From Botrytis cinerea B05.10 (Eukaryota; Ascomycota; Leotiomycetes; Helotiales; Sclerotiniaceae), in assembly GCF_000143535.2 (NCBI RefSeq), contig NC_037311.1:1-64000 (forward strand): a stretch of 64,000 nt of DNA, given 5' to 3'. Positions 1 to 11,967 of the stretch are shown piece by piece. The position numbers and the translations under genes were made by a program. The notes beneath the pieces are model-generated. The model saw only the letters and a program-made list of their open reading frames with translations, did not search any database and was not told where the DNA came from. Positions within the stretch are counted from its first letter, which is position 1, and each line of letters opens with the position of its first letter.

Positions 1-87
1 TAACCCTAACCCTAACCCTAACCCTAACCCTAACCCTAACCCTAACCCTAACCCTAACCCTAACCCTAACCCTAACCCTGACCCTGA
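1..87. repeat. Telomere repeat array (CCCTAA)n
   Basis: About fourteen CCCTAA units run from the first base. The last two are degenerate (CCCTGA) before unique sequence begins. TTAGGG is the usual telomere repeat of filamentous ascomycetes. The C-rich strand at the left edge shows that the window starts at a chromosome end. Confidence 0.97.
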
Positions 88-1080
88 CATTAAACACAGA
101 CCCGAACGGGTTACCCTCCGGGTGGAAAACATTAGTACAGATGATAAGAAAATTTAGAAAAAAAATTTAGTTCAATTGATTTATTGAAAGAGAATATAGA
201 AGATTAATATATTGAATAATTAATTTGTATTTTTATATTTAATTACAAAACTTTTATTAAATATAATATTATATAAAGTATTATTATTAAACAATATTAA
301 ATTATGTTAAATTATATCAATAACCCAATTCTAAATGATAATTTAATAATATAATTGGTTATATTATATTATATATAAAATAGTTTTATTGATATCATTT
401 TACATTATTTCATTCGAATATATGAATAATTTTATTATAATATATATATATAATCTTTATTTTAAAAATTTATATTCATTAAATTTAAAATTATTATAAA
501 AGCCTTTTTAATATTAAAATTCTAAAATATATCTTTTTTCAATTTTATTATTATTATTCTTATTATCATTCTTTTCTTTTTAATTATAATTCCAAGAAAT
601 TTAATCAAATAATTTTATTACTTTATCTCTTTTCATTTAATCATTATCCTCTTCTATTTTCAAAAATTATTATAACTTTTCTTCAACTTTTTAAATCTTT
701 TAAAAATTAGATTTATTTTAATTCAATATAAAAGCTTTAATAATAAAAATATTTTTATTTTAATTTTTAATAAACATAATTCAATTAAATCTTTATTTAT
801 TTATTTTTTAAATTTCCAAAAAGCTTTAAATTGAAATCAGAAAGAATGGTAATCAATTGATAACTTTTAATACTTTTTTGTAAATCACTATTTTTATATT
901 TTTCATAAATAAATATAACTTTTTTTCAATCTTATCAAAATTAAAATTATTTTAATTTAATACAAAAGCTTTAATTTTTATAGTCTTTCAATTTTAATTT
1001 CGAATAAATATAATTCAATTGATTTTTGATCGATTTCTTTTTTCAAATTTTTAAAAAGCTTTAAATTGAAGTTAGAAAGA
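88..1080. other. AT-rich subtelomeric stretch without genes
   Basis: After a short GC-rich piece at 100-130, containing ACCCGAACGGGT and a CCCTCCGGGTGG stretch, the sequence is extremely AT-rich. No open frame of note is present. Imperfect repeats are visible: CAAAAAGCTTTAAATTGAA-like segments occur near 828 and 1050, each followed by AGAAAGA-type sequence. The composition fits RIP-decayed repeats. The retrotransposon inserted at its right edge. Confidence 0.8.
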
Positions 1081-1692
1081 TGTTACGACGGATTAGTAAC
1101 AGGCTGTAGAATCACCAACGTATAGGCTATAATGGTATTATAGGCCTCAGTGATTCAGCTGCAGTATACCGGGGGACACTAGGCACCCAAGGAAAGCCTC
1201 AGGCATGTATATAGTATTAGTCATAGGATATCCTAGAAGCGTAGGATACAGTTCCTAGGACAATAGGTCCTAGGAAGCACTGAACATAACTTTGCAAACT
1301 TTTCGCGAAGTTATATTAGTAATATCCCAGGGGATTAGCCCCAGGATAAAAGATAAGCTAGGATACGGGAAGACACGGGAACAGGTATCACGTGATGGAT
1401 CGTCCCATCAATCCCACCGATTATTATCAATGGGATCAGTGGGATCCCATCACTCCCACCGCTCCCGGTGAGTGGGATCGATGGGACAACAGAGTACGAA
1501 GGTCTATATAAGGGAATGGGTTTTCTTGTATGTAGAGCTTCGTGCTCAAGAACAATCATTAGTTTCATTACTATAGTTACGAGAATTGCAACCAGTTACA
1601 ACCTTATTGAATTCCTACTTGAAGTCTAGTCTAAACCACCTCGAGAGATCTCTAGACACTTCTACGTGACCCTAGAGGCAGCTCCCGTAACA
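1081..1692 (+). repeat. 5' LTR
   Basis: 612 bp with TG...CA ends and short terminal inverted ends (TGTTACG and CGTAACA). It contains a TATA box at about 1505-1510. The 77-codon frame inside it occurs in both LTRs without an ATG context on the element's strand and is not treated as a gene. Confidence 0.97.
1505..1510 (+). promoter_or_regulatory. LTR TATA box
   Basis: TATATA within GGTCTATATAAGGG. The sequence complementary to the primer site starts about 32-37 nt downstream, at 1542. That places a plausible RNA start where a self-priming element needs it. The same box recurs in the 3' LTR at about 7552-7557. Confidence 0.6.
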
Positions 1693-1694
1693 CT

Positions 1695-1702
1695 TTGAGC
1701 AC
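1695..1702 (+). promoter_or_regulatory. Putative self-priming primer-binding site
   Basis: TTGAGCAC lies 2 nt inside the 5' LTR end. It is the exact reverse complement of GTGCTCAA at 1542-1549, close to the predicted RNA start. Position 1694 could extend the duplex by a G-U pair. I see no tRNA 3'-end complement here. Priming by the element's own folded 5' RNA end is known for Tf1/sushi-type chromoviruses; its use here is inferred. Confidence 0.6.
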
Positions 1703-1743
1703 CATTTCTGCTTCAAGTACCGATTCGATATCCAACCGCTAAT

Positions 1744-4700
1744 ATGGCATCCAGAGCTACCGCCACAGGTCAGCCTACCGGAGATACCAACGACATCGAG
1801 ATGACCGACGCCCCAAAGGAGATCACTATCAACGAAACCCTTAAGATCGCCTTACCAGACAAGTACCAAGGTAGTCGACAAGAGCTCGATACTTTCCTCT
1901 TACAACTCGAGATCTACTTCCGATTCAATGAGGACAAATTCACTACCAAGGAATCCAAGAGCATATGGGCCGCATCATACCTTCGAGGTGAAGCAACCAA
2001 ATGGATCCAACCATATTTGCGCGACTATTTCGAGCATGACGATAAGGATCGTATGCAACCCACCCGAACAATCTTCAATAGTTTTGAAGGATTTAAGACA
2101 GAGATTCGTAGAATCTTCGGAAATTCCAACGAGTTAGAGGTAGCGGAAGATAAGATCTTCAACCTCAAGCAGACAGGATCAGCATTGAAATATGCTACGG
2201 AATTTCGAAGATATGCTGGAACAACCAAGTGGGACGAAATCGCTATCATGAGTCACTACCGTAAGGGACTCAAACCAGAAGTCAGACTGGAATTAGAAAG
2301 ATCTGCCGAGAGTACAGATCTGAACGATCTAATTCAGGACTCCATCGAATCAGATGATCGTCTCTACAGATATCGACAAAGCCAGAGATCATACAAACCC
2401 CAAGGAAATCAGAAGCAAGGGCGTTACCGCAAGAATGAGGGTAGACCACGTTACAATCCACAGAGATACGGAGACCCCATGGAACTAGACGCTACGCACT
2501 ACACAAACGGGAACGATGACTCAGAAAAGAGACGAAGACGAGAAAACAACTTATGCTTTGAATGTGGAAAAGCAGGGCACCGAGCAGCAGACTGCCGAAG
2601 CAAGAAGACAGGAGGAAAAAGGGGCAACTTCAAACCTAAGTTCGGCAAAGGCCAACTTAACGCTACCTTTACAATCCCAGAAAATCCAACTAAATCCGAA
2701 AATACTGAGACTTTCACCGTTGAGGAATTCCAGCAATTACTAAAGGAATTACCACGAAATCAAGAGGGCATGAATGCAATAGACTTATGGGAGCAAGAGT
2801 ATTACAGAACCCCAACACCCTCTGTGACAGAAGAAAGTCATCAGGACGAGGCAGAAGCAGACCACGCCACAATGAGCTGGACAGCCTGCTATGATGAATT
2901 CTGCGGAATCCATCGATCAGATAAAGAAGCAACCGGATGGTTCCCCAAGAAAAGGAAGACGAAGAACCATCAGAATAATGTAACATGCAAGGATTTAACT
3001 CCAAATATAACTTCGCAAGAAGTTCGCAAAGTTACCCAGCAGTTAAATGCTACGGGACAGGCAGGACAGATATACTGCAAGGTTCAGATAAATGGACACA
3101 TACAATCAGCCATGATAGATTCAGGGGCTACAGGAAATTTTATTGCACCAGAAGCGGCAAAGTACTTGGAAATACCACTTCAGACGAAACAATACCCCTA
3201 TCGATTGCAGTTAGTTGACGGACAGCTAGCAGGGTCTGACGGAAAGATTTCGCAGGAGACAATCCCAGTACGAATGAGCATAACCCAACATACAGAGGTT
3301 ATACAGCTTGATGTTGTGCCATTGGGCCAACAACAGATCATCTTAGGAATGCCATGGTTAAAGGCACATAATCCGAAAATAGATTGGGCACAAGGAGTTG
3401 TGACATTTGATCAGTGCAAAAGCGGTCACAGGGACACGATAGAGGCGTCCGCGAGACGTAACACGCGCCAAGGAGAGTTGAACGCGAACAACACCGGCGA
3501 CGTAGGACACCCAGTCCAGGGTCCTCCATTAAGAGCGAAGGCCAGTACACCTCCTCTACAAATGCAGAAGCCAACGACACGGCACGAAATCGCAATCGAG
3601 GCAAAAGAAAGGCCTACGATACCAGAACAGTACAAGAAATATGAACATGTTTTCAAAGAACCAGGGATCCATGAGGCTTTACCGGAACACAAGCCATGGG
3701 ATCATGAGATAATATTGGAGGAAGGCAAGATGCCTGTGCACACCCCAATTTATTCAATGTCAGCCGATGAGTTAAAGAGGCTCAGAGAGTACATCGACGA
3801 CAATTTAGCCAAGGGATGGATCAGGGAATCCGCGTCCCAAGTGGCCAGTCCAACTATGTGGGTACCCAAGAAGGATGGACCCGATAGACTAGTTGTAGAC
3901 TATAGAAAGCTTAACGCACTCACTAAGAAGGATCGATATCCACTTCCATTAGCTACGGAATTAAGAGATCGATTAGGCGGAGCTACGATATTCACCAAGA
4001 TGGACCTACGTAATGGTTACCACTTGATCAGAATGAAGGAAGGCGAAGAATGGAAAACCGCTTTCAAAACAAGATACGGGCTATACGAGTACCAAGTTAT
4101 GCCATTCGGGCTAACCAACGCACCAGCTACTTTCATGAGGCTTATGAACAATGTGTTGTCACAATATTTGGATACTTGCTGTATATGCTACTTGGACGAC
4201 ATCCTAGTATATTCAAACAACAAGGTTCAACACATTAAGGACGTTAGCAACATCCTCGAAAGCCTATCCAAGGCAGACTTGCTGTGCAAACCAAGCAAAT
4301 GCGAATTCCATGTCACAGAGACAGAATTCTTGGGATTCACCGTATCAAGCCAAGGGCTCAAGATGAGCAAAGACAAGGTTAAGGCAGTGCTCGAATGGAA
4401 GCAGCCGACCACAATCAAGGAAGTACAATCCTTTCTAGGGTTCGTCAACTTCTACAGAAGATTTATCAAGGGTTATTCAGGGATTACTACACCCTTGACC
4501 ACGTTAACCAGAAAAGATCAAGGAAGCTTCGAATGGACTGCCAAAGCACAGGAGTCATTCGATACGCTCAAACAAGCAGTGGCAGAAGAACCAATACTGT
4601 TGACTTTTGACCCAGAGAAAGAAATCATAGTGGAGACGGACTCCTCGGATTTCGTTATAGGAGTAGTTCTGAGCCAACCAAGCCAGAATGGAAAATACCA

Positions 4701-6612
4701 GCTAATCGCATTTTACTTCCGAAAATTATTACCAGTTGAATTAAATTACAAAATATATGACAAAGAATTACTAGCAATAGTCGATGTATTTAGAAAATGG
4801 CGAGTATATTTGGAAGGATCGAAATACACAGTACAGGTGTATACAGATTATAAGAATTTGGTTTACTTCATTACAACGAAGCAGTTAAACAGATGACAAG
4901 TCAGATGGTCGGAGACTATGGCCAACTACAACTTTAGAATTTCATATGTCAAAGGATCAGAAAACGCTAGAGCCGATGCTCTTAGTTGAAAACCAGAATA
5001 TCAAGAAAACAAAACGTATGAGTCATATACTATATTCAAGAAAGACAGCGAATCACTAATCTACAATGTATTACAGCTTGTAGCAACACACCTGTTGAAA
5101 AACAACCACCTCAGGAAATAGATTCAATCATATTATAACAAGAATGCTACTACTATATGCATATGCAAGACAATAGAATCAGGATTCATTATAAAAAATG
5201 ATATTATATATTTTTATGGAAAAGTATATATTCCGAATCAAATGACCAAGGAATTTGTAACAGAATAATATAGATTGCCGGTATATGGATATCAAGGAAT
5301 TGCAAGGACATTTGCAAGAATACGGGGAATCAGTTACTTCCCACGAATGAGAACGATAGTTGAAGAAGTTGTTGGAAATTGTGACGCCTGCATACGAAAC
5401 AAGTCATCACGACATGCACTGTATGGTTAGCTCCAGACCCCAGATATGCCTTCTCAGCCATGGAAGTCTATCACATGGGACTTTGTGGTCAAACTACCAC
5501 TCTCAAAGGATCCTACTACAGGAATTGAGTACGACGCGATACTCAATATAGTAGACAGGCTAACGAAATTCGCATATATGATACCATTCAAGGAAACATG
5601 GGATGCTGAGCAACTAGCATATGTGTTCCTAAGGATCATAGTAAGCATACACGGAGTACCAGATGAGATAATCTCGGATCGAGACAAGCTCTTTACCTCG
5701 AAATTCTGGACTACCTTATTAGCACTTATGGGTATCAAGAGAAAGCTATCGACATCTTTCCACCCACAAACAGATGGTCAAACAGAGAGGACCAATCAGA
5801 CAATGGAAGCATATCTTAGATGCTATGTAAATTATCGACAAGACAATTGGGTAGAGCTATTACCCATGGCACAGTTCGCATACAACACATCGGAAACGGA
5901 AACCACGAAAATCACACCAGCACGAGCTAATTTTGGGTTTAATCCACAAGCGTATAAAATCCCGATACCACAAGAAGTTAATGCCGAATCAGCGATAGTA
6001 CAAGTCGAACAGCTGAAAGACCTCCAAGAGCAACTGGCTCTTGATCTAAGATTCATATCTTCCAGAACAGCAGCGTACTACAATACGAAACGTAGTATGG
6101 AACCTACGCTTAAAGAGGGGGATAAAGTTTATTTGCTACGACGAAACATCGAAACCAAGAGACCAAGCAATAAACTCGACCACAGGAAACTAGGACCATT
6201 CAAGATTGATAAGGTAATAGGAACGGTTAATTATCGATTGAAATTACCAGACACAATGAATATCCACCCAGTATTCCACATATCCTTGCTCGAACCAGCA
6301 CCACCAGGAGCGCCAAATGCGCCATTTACAGAAATTGAACCAGTCAACCCAAACGCCATATACGATGTCGAAACGATACTAGACTGCAAATACGTCAGAA
6401 ACAAGGTCAAGTATTTGATCAAATGGTTAGACTACCCACATTCAGAAAACACATGGGAATTCAAGGAAGATCTCAGCTGCCCTGAGAAGTTACAGGCATT
6501 CCACCTGAAGTACCCACACCTGCCAATAAAGCCTCAATCTCAGCGTCAGACAACGGGGGCAACGAAGGATCAAAAGCGAAAGAATCATCGCCAGCAGCAA
6601 CGGAGGAACTAG
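1744..6612 (+). pseudogene. gag-pol polyprotein of the chromovirus, five premature stops
   Basis: One reading frame without indels runs from ATG 1744 to the stop at 6612. Order of domains: Gag capsid region; CCHC zinc knuckle (CFECGKAGHRAADC, residues about 270-284); aspartic protease (MIDSGATGNF, about 457); reverse transcriptase with YLDD (about 817); RNase H; integrase zinc finger, then D,D,E catalytic core (WDFVV, SDRDK, QTERTNQ); GPY/F module (KLGPF); chromodomain at about 6346-6520. In-frame stops occur at 4894 (TGA), 4987 (TGA), 5119 (TAG), 5266 (TAA) and 5428 (TAG), all within RNase H to integrase finger. Each is one C-to-T step from the CGA, CAG or CAA codon expected there. The integrase finger also shows TAT (Tyr) at 5284 and 5290, where the family has His. 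The flanking frames are intact (1050 and 388 codons). Confidence 0.95.
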
Positions 6613-6964
6613 AAGCTTGTTCCTTTTCTCTCTCAATACGCTCATTCTCCAACCGCTGCTCCTCAGCTTCAAACTCCTCAAGAGCTTCAATTGTGTGAAG
6701 GTCATGCTGAAGCATCTTCCCAGCCTTCTCTCGCAAAACTCGCTGTTGACGACGAAGTCGAAGAATCTTGGCCATGGCCTCCTCCTCCTCGCGACGAAGA
6801 CGGTCTTCCTCGGAATTGACACGAGACCAGTCACCAGCAGAATGGCCGTACACATCACAACGACCACTACCCACGCTCTTTATACATTCACCACAACGTG
6901 CAGCATTTGGAAGAACGCGGCACTCGAGGTTCTTCTCCAAACATCGACTACACTTGTAAGACAT
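6473..6964 (-). CDS. Antisense cysteine-motif protein encoded in the retrotransposon 3' region
   Basis: Minus-strand frame with ATG at 6964, 163 residues. It overlaps the last 140 bp of gag-pol, within the chromodomain end. Its N terminus has closely spaced cysteines (CSRCLEKNLEC, then RCGEC), resembling a small zinc-binding or Zn2Cys6-like cluster. A charged, probably coiled-coil segment rich in Glu and Arg follows, then an acidic Ser-rich C terminus. The frame is also open upstream to 7069, but the context and start of the Cys motif favour the internal ATG. An extra antisense gene is not part of the core Ty3/gypsy set. Whether it is expressed is unknown. It would be transcribed from within the element towards the integrase. 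Confidence 0.6.
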   Translation of the reverse strand: MSYKCSRCLEKNLECRVLPNAARCGECIKSVGSGRCDVYGHSAGDWSRVNSEEDRLRREEEEAMAKILRLRRQQRVLREKAGKMLQHDLHTIEALEEFEAEEQRLENERIEREKEQASSSSVAAGDDSFAFDPSLPPLSDAEIEALLAGVGTSGGMPVTSQGS

Positions 6965-7114
6965 AACGACACCTTTTTCTTTGGAACGAAAATAAATATT
7001 TTGGCGACTAGTAACAGATTTGGAAGTACGAATAACGGACATTGCAAACACTACGGATGAAATAATCAAGTGGGAAGACGTACTAATATAAACGCTTGGG
7101 ACAAGCGCTAGGCT

Positions 7115-7127
7115 AAGAAGGGGATAG
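7115..7127 (+). promoter_or_regulatory. Polypurine tract
   Basis: AAGAAGGGGATAG directly precedes the 3' LTR. This is where plus-strand DNA synthesis of LTR elements is primed. Confidence 0.7.
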
Positions 7128-7739
7128 TGTTACGACGGATTAGTAACAGGCTGTAGAATCACCAACGTATAGGCTATAATGGTATTATAGGCCTCAGTGA
7201 TTCAGCTGCAGTATACCGGGGGACACTAGGCACCCAAGGAAAGCCTCAGGCATGTATATAGTATTAGTCATAGGATATCCTAGAAGCGTAGGATACAGTT
7301 CCTAGGACAATAGGTCCTAGGAAGCACTGAACATAACTTTGCAAACTTTTCGCGAAGTTATATTAGTAATATCCCAGGGGATTAGCCCCAGGATAAAAGA
7401 TAAGCTAGGATACGGGAAGACACGGGAACAGGTATCACGTGATGGATCGTCCCATCAATCCCACCGATTATTATCAATGGGATCAGTGGGATCCCATCAC
7501 TCCCACCGCTCCCGGTGAGTGGGATCGATGGGACAACAGAGTACGAAGGTCTATATAAGGGAATGGGTTTTCTTGTATGTAGAGCTTCGTGCTCAAGAAC
7601 AATCATTAGTTTCATTACTATAGTTACGAGAATTGCAACCAGTTACAACCTTATTGAATTCCTACTTGAAGTCTAGTCTAAACCACCTCGAGAGATCTCT
7701 AGACACTTCTACGTGACCCTAGAGGCAGCTCCCGTAACA
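7128..7739 (+). repeat. 3' LTR
   Basis: Second 612-bp copy, reading the same as the 5' LTR, followed by the AAAGA target duplication. Confidence 0.97.
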
Positions 7740-8016
7740 AAAGAATAATAACTAATTGGAAAGATTTTCGTTTAATCAATATCCCCTTATTGAAATGGAT
7801 TACTATCAATGGAGATCACCAAAAAATCCTAGGAATAACAGTTAGAATTTAATAAAAAAGAATACTAACAAAATAAAAGAATTACTATTAAATCAGAATT
7901 TTTCTCAGAATTTTAAAAATATAATTATATATATATAAAAGACCCTGAAAACCCTAAATCTGAGTTAATACCAGGTGAAGCGTTAATACCAGGTGTACAG
8001 TAGTTAGGGATTATTG
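7740..8016. repeat. Subtelomeric repeat copy (shared with 44.2-45.2 kb)
   Basis: Segments here recur in AT-shifted form at about 45040-45215 and more weakly at about 44215-44400. They include AATACTAACAAAATAAAA, TTTTTCTCAGAATT, a TATATATAAAAGACCCT stretch and GTTAATACCAGGTG. The C-to-T differences between copies suggest RIP decay. Confidence 0.7.
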
Positions 8017-8056
8017 GGCTTTTTAATCCTAACCCTGAGTCTGCTATAATAATATT
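8017..8056 (+). repeat. Left copy of a 40-bp direct repeat enclosing 8.0-42.8 kb
   Basis: GGCTTTTTAATCCTAACCCT, then GA.TC.GCTATAAT. It matches 42780-42819 in the same orientation with few differences. It contains a telomere-like CTAACCCTGA. Confidence 0.65.
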
Positions 8057-8262
8057 TCGAGTACTTTCCTTTTTAGAAATAAATTATAAAGCTCACCGGT
8101 AGCTAAAAGTAAGTATAGGAAATGATTGCGGATCTTAATATATTGAAATATGAGCTTAAAAATATTAAAGAATAAGCTATTCATTTTCAACGAATAAAAT
8201 AAGTAATTTCGAATGAATGGCTTTTATAATTTAAAGTTAAATCCCTAAATTTCAAATTCTAA

Positions 8263-8540
8263 TCCCGCAATTTATTCAACTCGAAGCCCCTAATTTATTC
8301 AATTATAAGCCCCTGATTTTAATATTCTAGGCCCTCAATTTATTCAATTCTTGGCCCTCAATTTTAATATTCTAAGCCCCTAACTTTAATATTCTAAGCC
8401 CCTGATTTTAATATTCTAAGCCCCTAATTTATTCAGTTTTAGGCCCCCGATTTATTCAATTTTAAGCCCTCAATTTATTCAATTCTAAGCCCCCAATTTT
8501 TTCAATTATAAGCCCCTAATTTTAATATTCTAAGTCCCCT
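8263..8540. repeat. Tandem repeat of 21-22 bp, about 13 copies
   Basis: The unit is roughly AAGCCCCTAATTTATTCAATT. A second version substitutes TTTTAATATTCT in the right half. The two versions alternate irregularly. No coding potential is seen. Confidence 0.85.
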
Positions 8541-9088
8541 CAAAAAAGCCATTAACCCCTATCTATTAAGCTTTACTCTTTATATTATCAGGATTAAATA
8601 AGGAGAATATAGACTATATTAAGCTAATATTTAAGCTTTAATCAAAAAGTATTCGAGCTCTCAAATTAACACTGGTATCATAAAATATAAGGCCTAAAAT
8701 AATTTTATATATGCTCACCCATATATAAAAGAATTATAGAGCTTATACTATGGCCAATGAGCTAATAAGACCCTATATATATAATTTAAAATTAATTATT
8801 AGGGATTAAAATTAAAGAGGCAAGCCTAAAATAGCTTTTTAAGGCCTAAAGAGCACTAATATTAGAATCACCATATATTGAATGCTTTTCAGGCCACCTT
8901 CTTTATATACCCATAGGGACCTTATTAGTCGAAATTCCATATACAATTGTTTTATACGAAAAAGATATTTTCCGACAAATGATTTTGCGTGCAAAATCAC
9001 TATTGATAATATTAGCTCCCGGTGACCCCCCTTATAGGCATATAGAGCCTGATTTATAGGCTCTGTATGCCTATAGCCGCCGAATGAA

Positions 9089-9345
9089 AGCTCACCGGGA
9101 GAGAGTTATAGGCTTTAAAGCCTATAAGGGAGCCTATAATAAAAGCTCACCGGGAGAGAGTTATAAGCTTTAAAGCCTATAAGGGAGCCTATAATAAAAG
9201 CTCACCGGGAGAGAGTTATAAGCTTTAAAGCCTATAAGAGAGCCTATAATAAAATCTCAACGGGTGGATAAAAAGCCTATTAGAGCTTACAATAAAAGTT
9301 CACCGGGTTAATGAAAAGCCTATAAGAAAGCCTATAATAAAAGTC
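9089..9345. repeat. 55-bp tandem repeat, 4-5 copies
   Basis: AGCTCACCGG recurs at 9089, 9144, 9199 and (diverged) 9254 and 9297. Each unit contains TTATAAGCTTTAAAGCC followed by TATAAGGGAGCCTATAATA, which can form imperfect hairpins. Confidence 0.85.
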
Positions 9346-9399
9346 CTAAGAATATTTATTGCAATATTACTAATATTATTAATATTGGAAATTCGAATT

Positions 9400-9478
9400 A
9401 AGTAGCTTATCAGCACATGGCCTTTATCAGCGCATGGCCTTTATCAGCGCATGGCTCATATCAGCATTTGGCCCACTT
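9400..9478. repeat. Short tandem repeat TTATCAGCGCATGGCC
   Basis: Four units of 19-20 bp ending in TGGCC or TGGCTC, preceding AT-rich unique DNA. Confidence 0.75.
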
Positions 9479-9717
9479 CGAAAATCACCTAAATTAAGCT
9501 CTCTAAAATATTCATATTTTAATAACTAATCAATATTTCTTGAAAAAAAAAAATTTATTAATGTTAAAAGTTCAAATGTTTAAAAATGTAGTTTTTACTT
9601 TTATATTTTCATTTTATCGGAAAAAGGAGTGAAATTGTTACGATTTTTGTGACAAAAATATCATTTTTATCACAACTATTATAGCGGTTTATCATGATAT
9701 GGGCCACCTCATTTTAC

Positions 9718-9960
9718 ATACAAAATTCGTGACCGCGCAACCGCGCACTTTCCTTATTTAATAATATAATTTTATAAAATCTGAAATTATAAAACTTAAT
9801 TATATAATTATTATAAAAATCTAATTTTTTAATTAGAGATTCTAATTATTAAAGCAATCATTAAAGGAATAACTTTTTTGTAACGAAAATCCTGACAATT
9901 TCCATTTTTTCTACAATATAATGGGAATATTTATATAAAAACTAGATTTTTGAAAAGTTG
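9718..9960 (+). repeat. Dispersed subtelomeric repeat, copy 1
   Basis: From CATACAAAATTCGTGACC, through GCGCACTTTCCTTATTTA, to TAACGAAAATCCTGACAATT and an AAACTAGATTTTT end. Diverged copies with the same order of blocks are at 11226-11470 and 60842-61190. Confidence 0.7.
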
Positions 9961-11225
9961 AATTCTTATTGTTATTTAATATTATTTTTTCTTTCGAAAA
10001 TAATGATTAGTTATTAAAATAAGAATATTGAAAAGGGCCCAATTTTGGTTCACTTTCAAATGGCCCACATGCTGATAAAATACGTCAATTATGGTGAATT
10101 TTGAAATGGTGCGCGCACTACTAAACTAGGTTGTAATATTTTCACATTAATTAAAATATATAATATTTCCGCAGATTATTTTCCCAGTTAACTCTGATAA
10201 TGAGATCTGATAATAATGGTTTTCTAATAACGCGGTTTAACGCCGAGTGCGTCTTGCTACCGAGAGAGCCACTAATTTTGTGTGCAATTTTTTTTAATGC
10301 ATTCTTTTTGTAAATAATCTTCCAATAGTTAATGTTTCAATAATTAGTCTTTTAACATATTATGGATTGATTCCAACATTGCTGAGAAGTTTGATATTGA
10401 TTAAACCGCCTTTACCCCCTTTGAGGGTTGCTCGACCGGGTGAAGAATAGTTGACGCCGGGCGCAATAATAAATTTTCTAATATTAATTTTTAATATAAT
10501 AAATCATTTTTATAATGCATATTTTATATAACTCTTATATAAGTCAATCTTATTAGCCTTCAATAAAAATTTGCAAATGAGCAATCTTTTAATTTTAAAG
10601 TTTAATATAATAATAAAGCAACGTTTTTAATGATGAATTTATTTTTAAACCCAAAGCTCTTTATTGATGCTGTAATATTATTTTATTTTTGTGAAAACTA
10701 TAAAGAAAATGATTTTATTTCCTCACAATATTCATTTTATTATAAATTATACTTTATATCTTAATTTTATTATTAAGAGCAATAAGAATTTGAAATAATA
10801 GTTAATATATAAAATTGAAAATCAATTAAATGAAATAAAAATCATTTAAAAGAAGTAAAATCATTTAAATTTACAAAAATCAAATCCAATTTATAAAAGG
10901 CAATTCAATTATTGATAATATTAAGATGAAAGTGAGATTGAATAAACTTCATCTAAATAATTATAATAGATACAATCTTGAATTTATTATTTTAAATTAT
11001 CAATAAAGGGACGAAAAAAAATTAAAATCCCTTTTATTAAAAGCTTCTTTGAAAATAAAATAAAAATAAATAAAGGCTGATTAATTAAAATAACAATTAT
11101 TTCAAATCGTTAAAGAATTCAAAATAATTATTAAATTTAGATTTAACTCATGAGCCTTTGCATTATTGTGAAATAACGTTGTTTATCAGTGAGCGGGACC
11201 TATCAATGAGCGGGTTAAATCATTA
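9961..11225. other. AT-rich gene-free DNA
   Basis: No supportable open frame on either strand. GTTTAACGCCGAGTG at about 10231 has a decayed counterpart at about 60805 (GTTTAACCCCGAGTG). This extends the relation between the two chromosome regions beyond the repeat copy at 9718. Confidence 0.6.
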
Positions 11226-11470
11226 TATATACAATATTCGCCCGCGCGCAACTACGCGCTGTCTTTTTTAAATAATATAATGTAAAAAATTATGAGAACA
11301 TTGAAATTTAATTATGCTAATGTTATAAAAATCTAATTATTTATTCTATAAATCAAATTATTGTAATAAATATTATAAAATTAACTTTCTTATAACAAAA
11401 ATCGTGACAATTTCTACTTTTTTTAGAATCCAATAGAAATATTTATAAAAAAGCTAGATTTATAAAAATA
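11226..11470 (+). repeat. Dispersed subtelomeric repeat, copy 2
   Basis: Same block order as 9718-9960: a GCGCGCAACTACGCGC core, CTGTCTTTTTTAAATAATA, TAACAAAAATCGTGACAATT and an AGCTAGATTTATAAA end. Copy 1 and copy 2 differ by many substitutions and small indels. Confidence 0.7.
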
Positions 11471-11967
11471 TATTTTTTTATCATATTGAAAATTAATTAT
11501 TAAAATCAGAACATCCAAATGATCTCTCTAAAAATTAATATTTTAACTTTTAAATGGGATCTAGGTTACGATAGAAATAAGAGAAATCGAATTTTCCAAG
11601 TCAAAAATGAATTAATTTTGATTTGAATGCGAATGAAATCAATCAATTCAGTTTTTTAGAACGGGTTTAAAAAACTATTTTTTATCAAGCTGCGCTCCAA
11701 TATTGAGCGTCACTTTAGTTAGCATCCGTGGAATTTCTAAAAAATAATAACTCAATGGGGCATATCACTAGCAAAATGAAAAAGCCATCATTGAATCGGA
11801 AACTATTAAAGATTTCAATCACGCACGCGCAAGGGGCTCTCAAAGCCCCAATTTTTTTGGAATTTAAGTCAAAGTAATGAGCTAAGCTGTTAGGCTGCAA
11901 AGCTCTAGGATATTTTTTGCGCTTTCCCCGCATTTAGGTACCCCGCTCAATATTAGCGCGTGCATTT

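Larger units (their letters stand above)
1081..7739 (+). mobile_element. Full-length Ty3/gypsy chromovirus LTR retrotransposon
   Basis: Two 612-bp direct repeats, 1081-1692 and 7128-7739, begin TGTTACGACGG and end CCGTAACA. They read as identical by eye. The 5-bp sequence AAAGA lies immediately outside both ends (1076-1080 and 7740-7744), a target-site duplication. Between the LTRs are a primer site, a single-frame gag-pol with integrase GPY/F module and C-terminal chromodomain, a minus-strand gene, and a purine tract. Identical LTRs imply a recent insertion or gene conversion. Five in-frame stops make this copy non-autonomous. Two decayed relatives lie at about 42835-43291 and 45359-45926. 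Confidence 0.97.

Noticed and set aside
1335..1568. 77-codon minus-strand frame, repeated at 7382-7615
   Set aside because: It lies inside each LTR and is identical only because the LTRs are. No expression signal or family.
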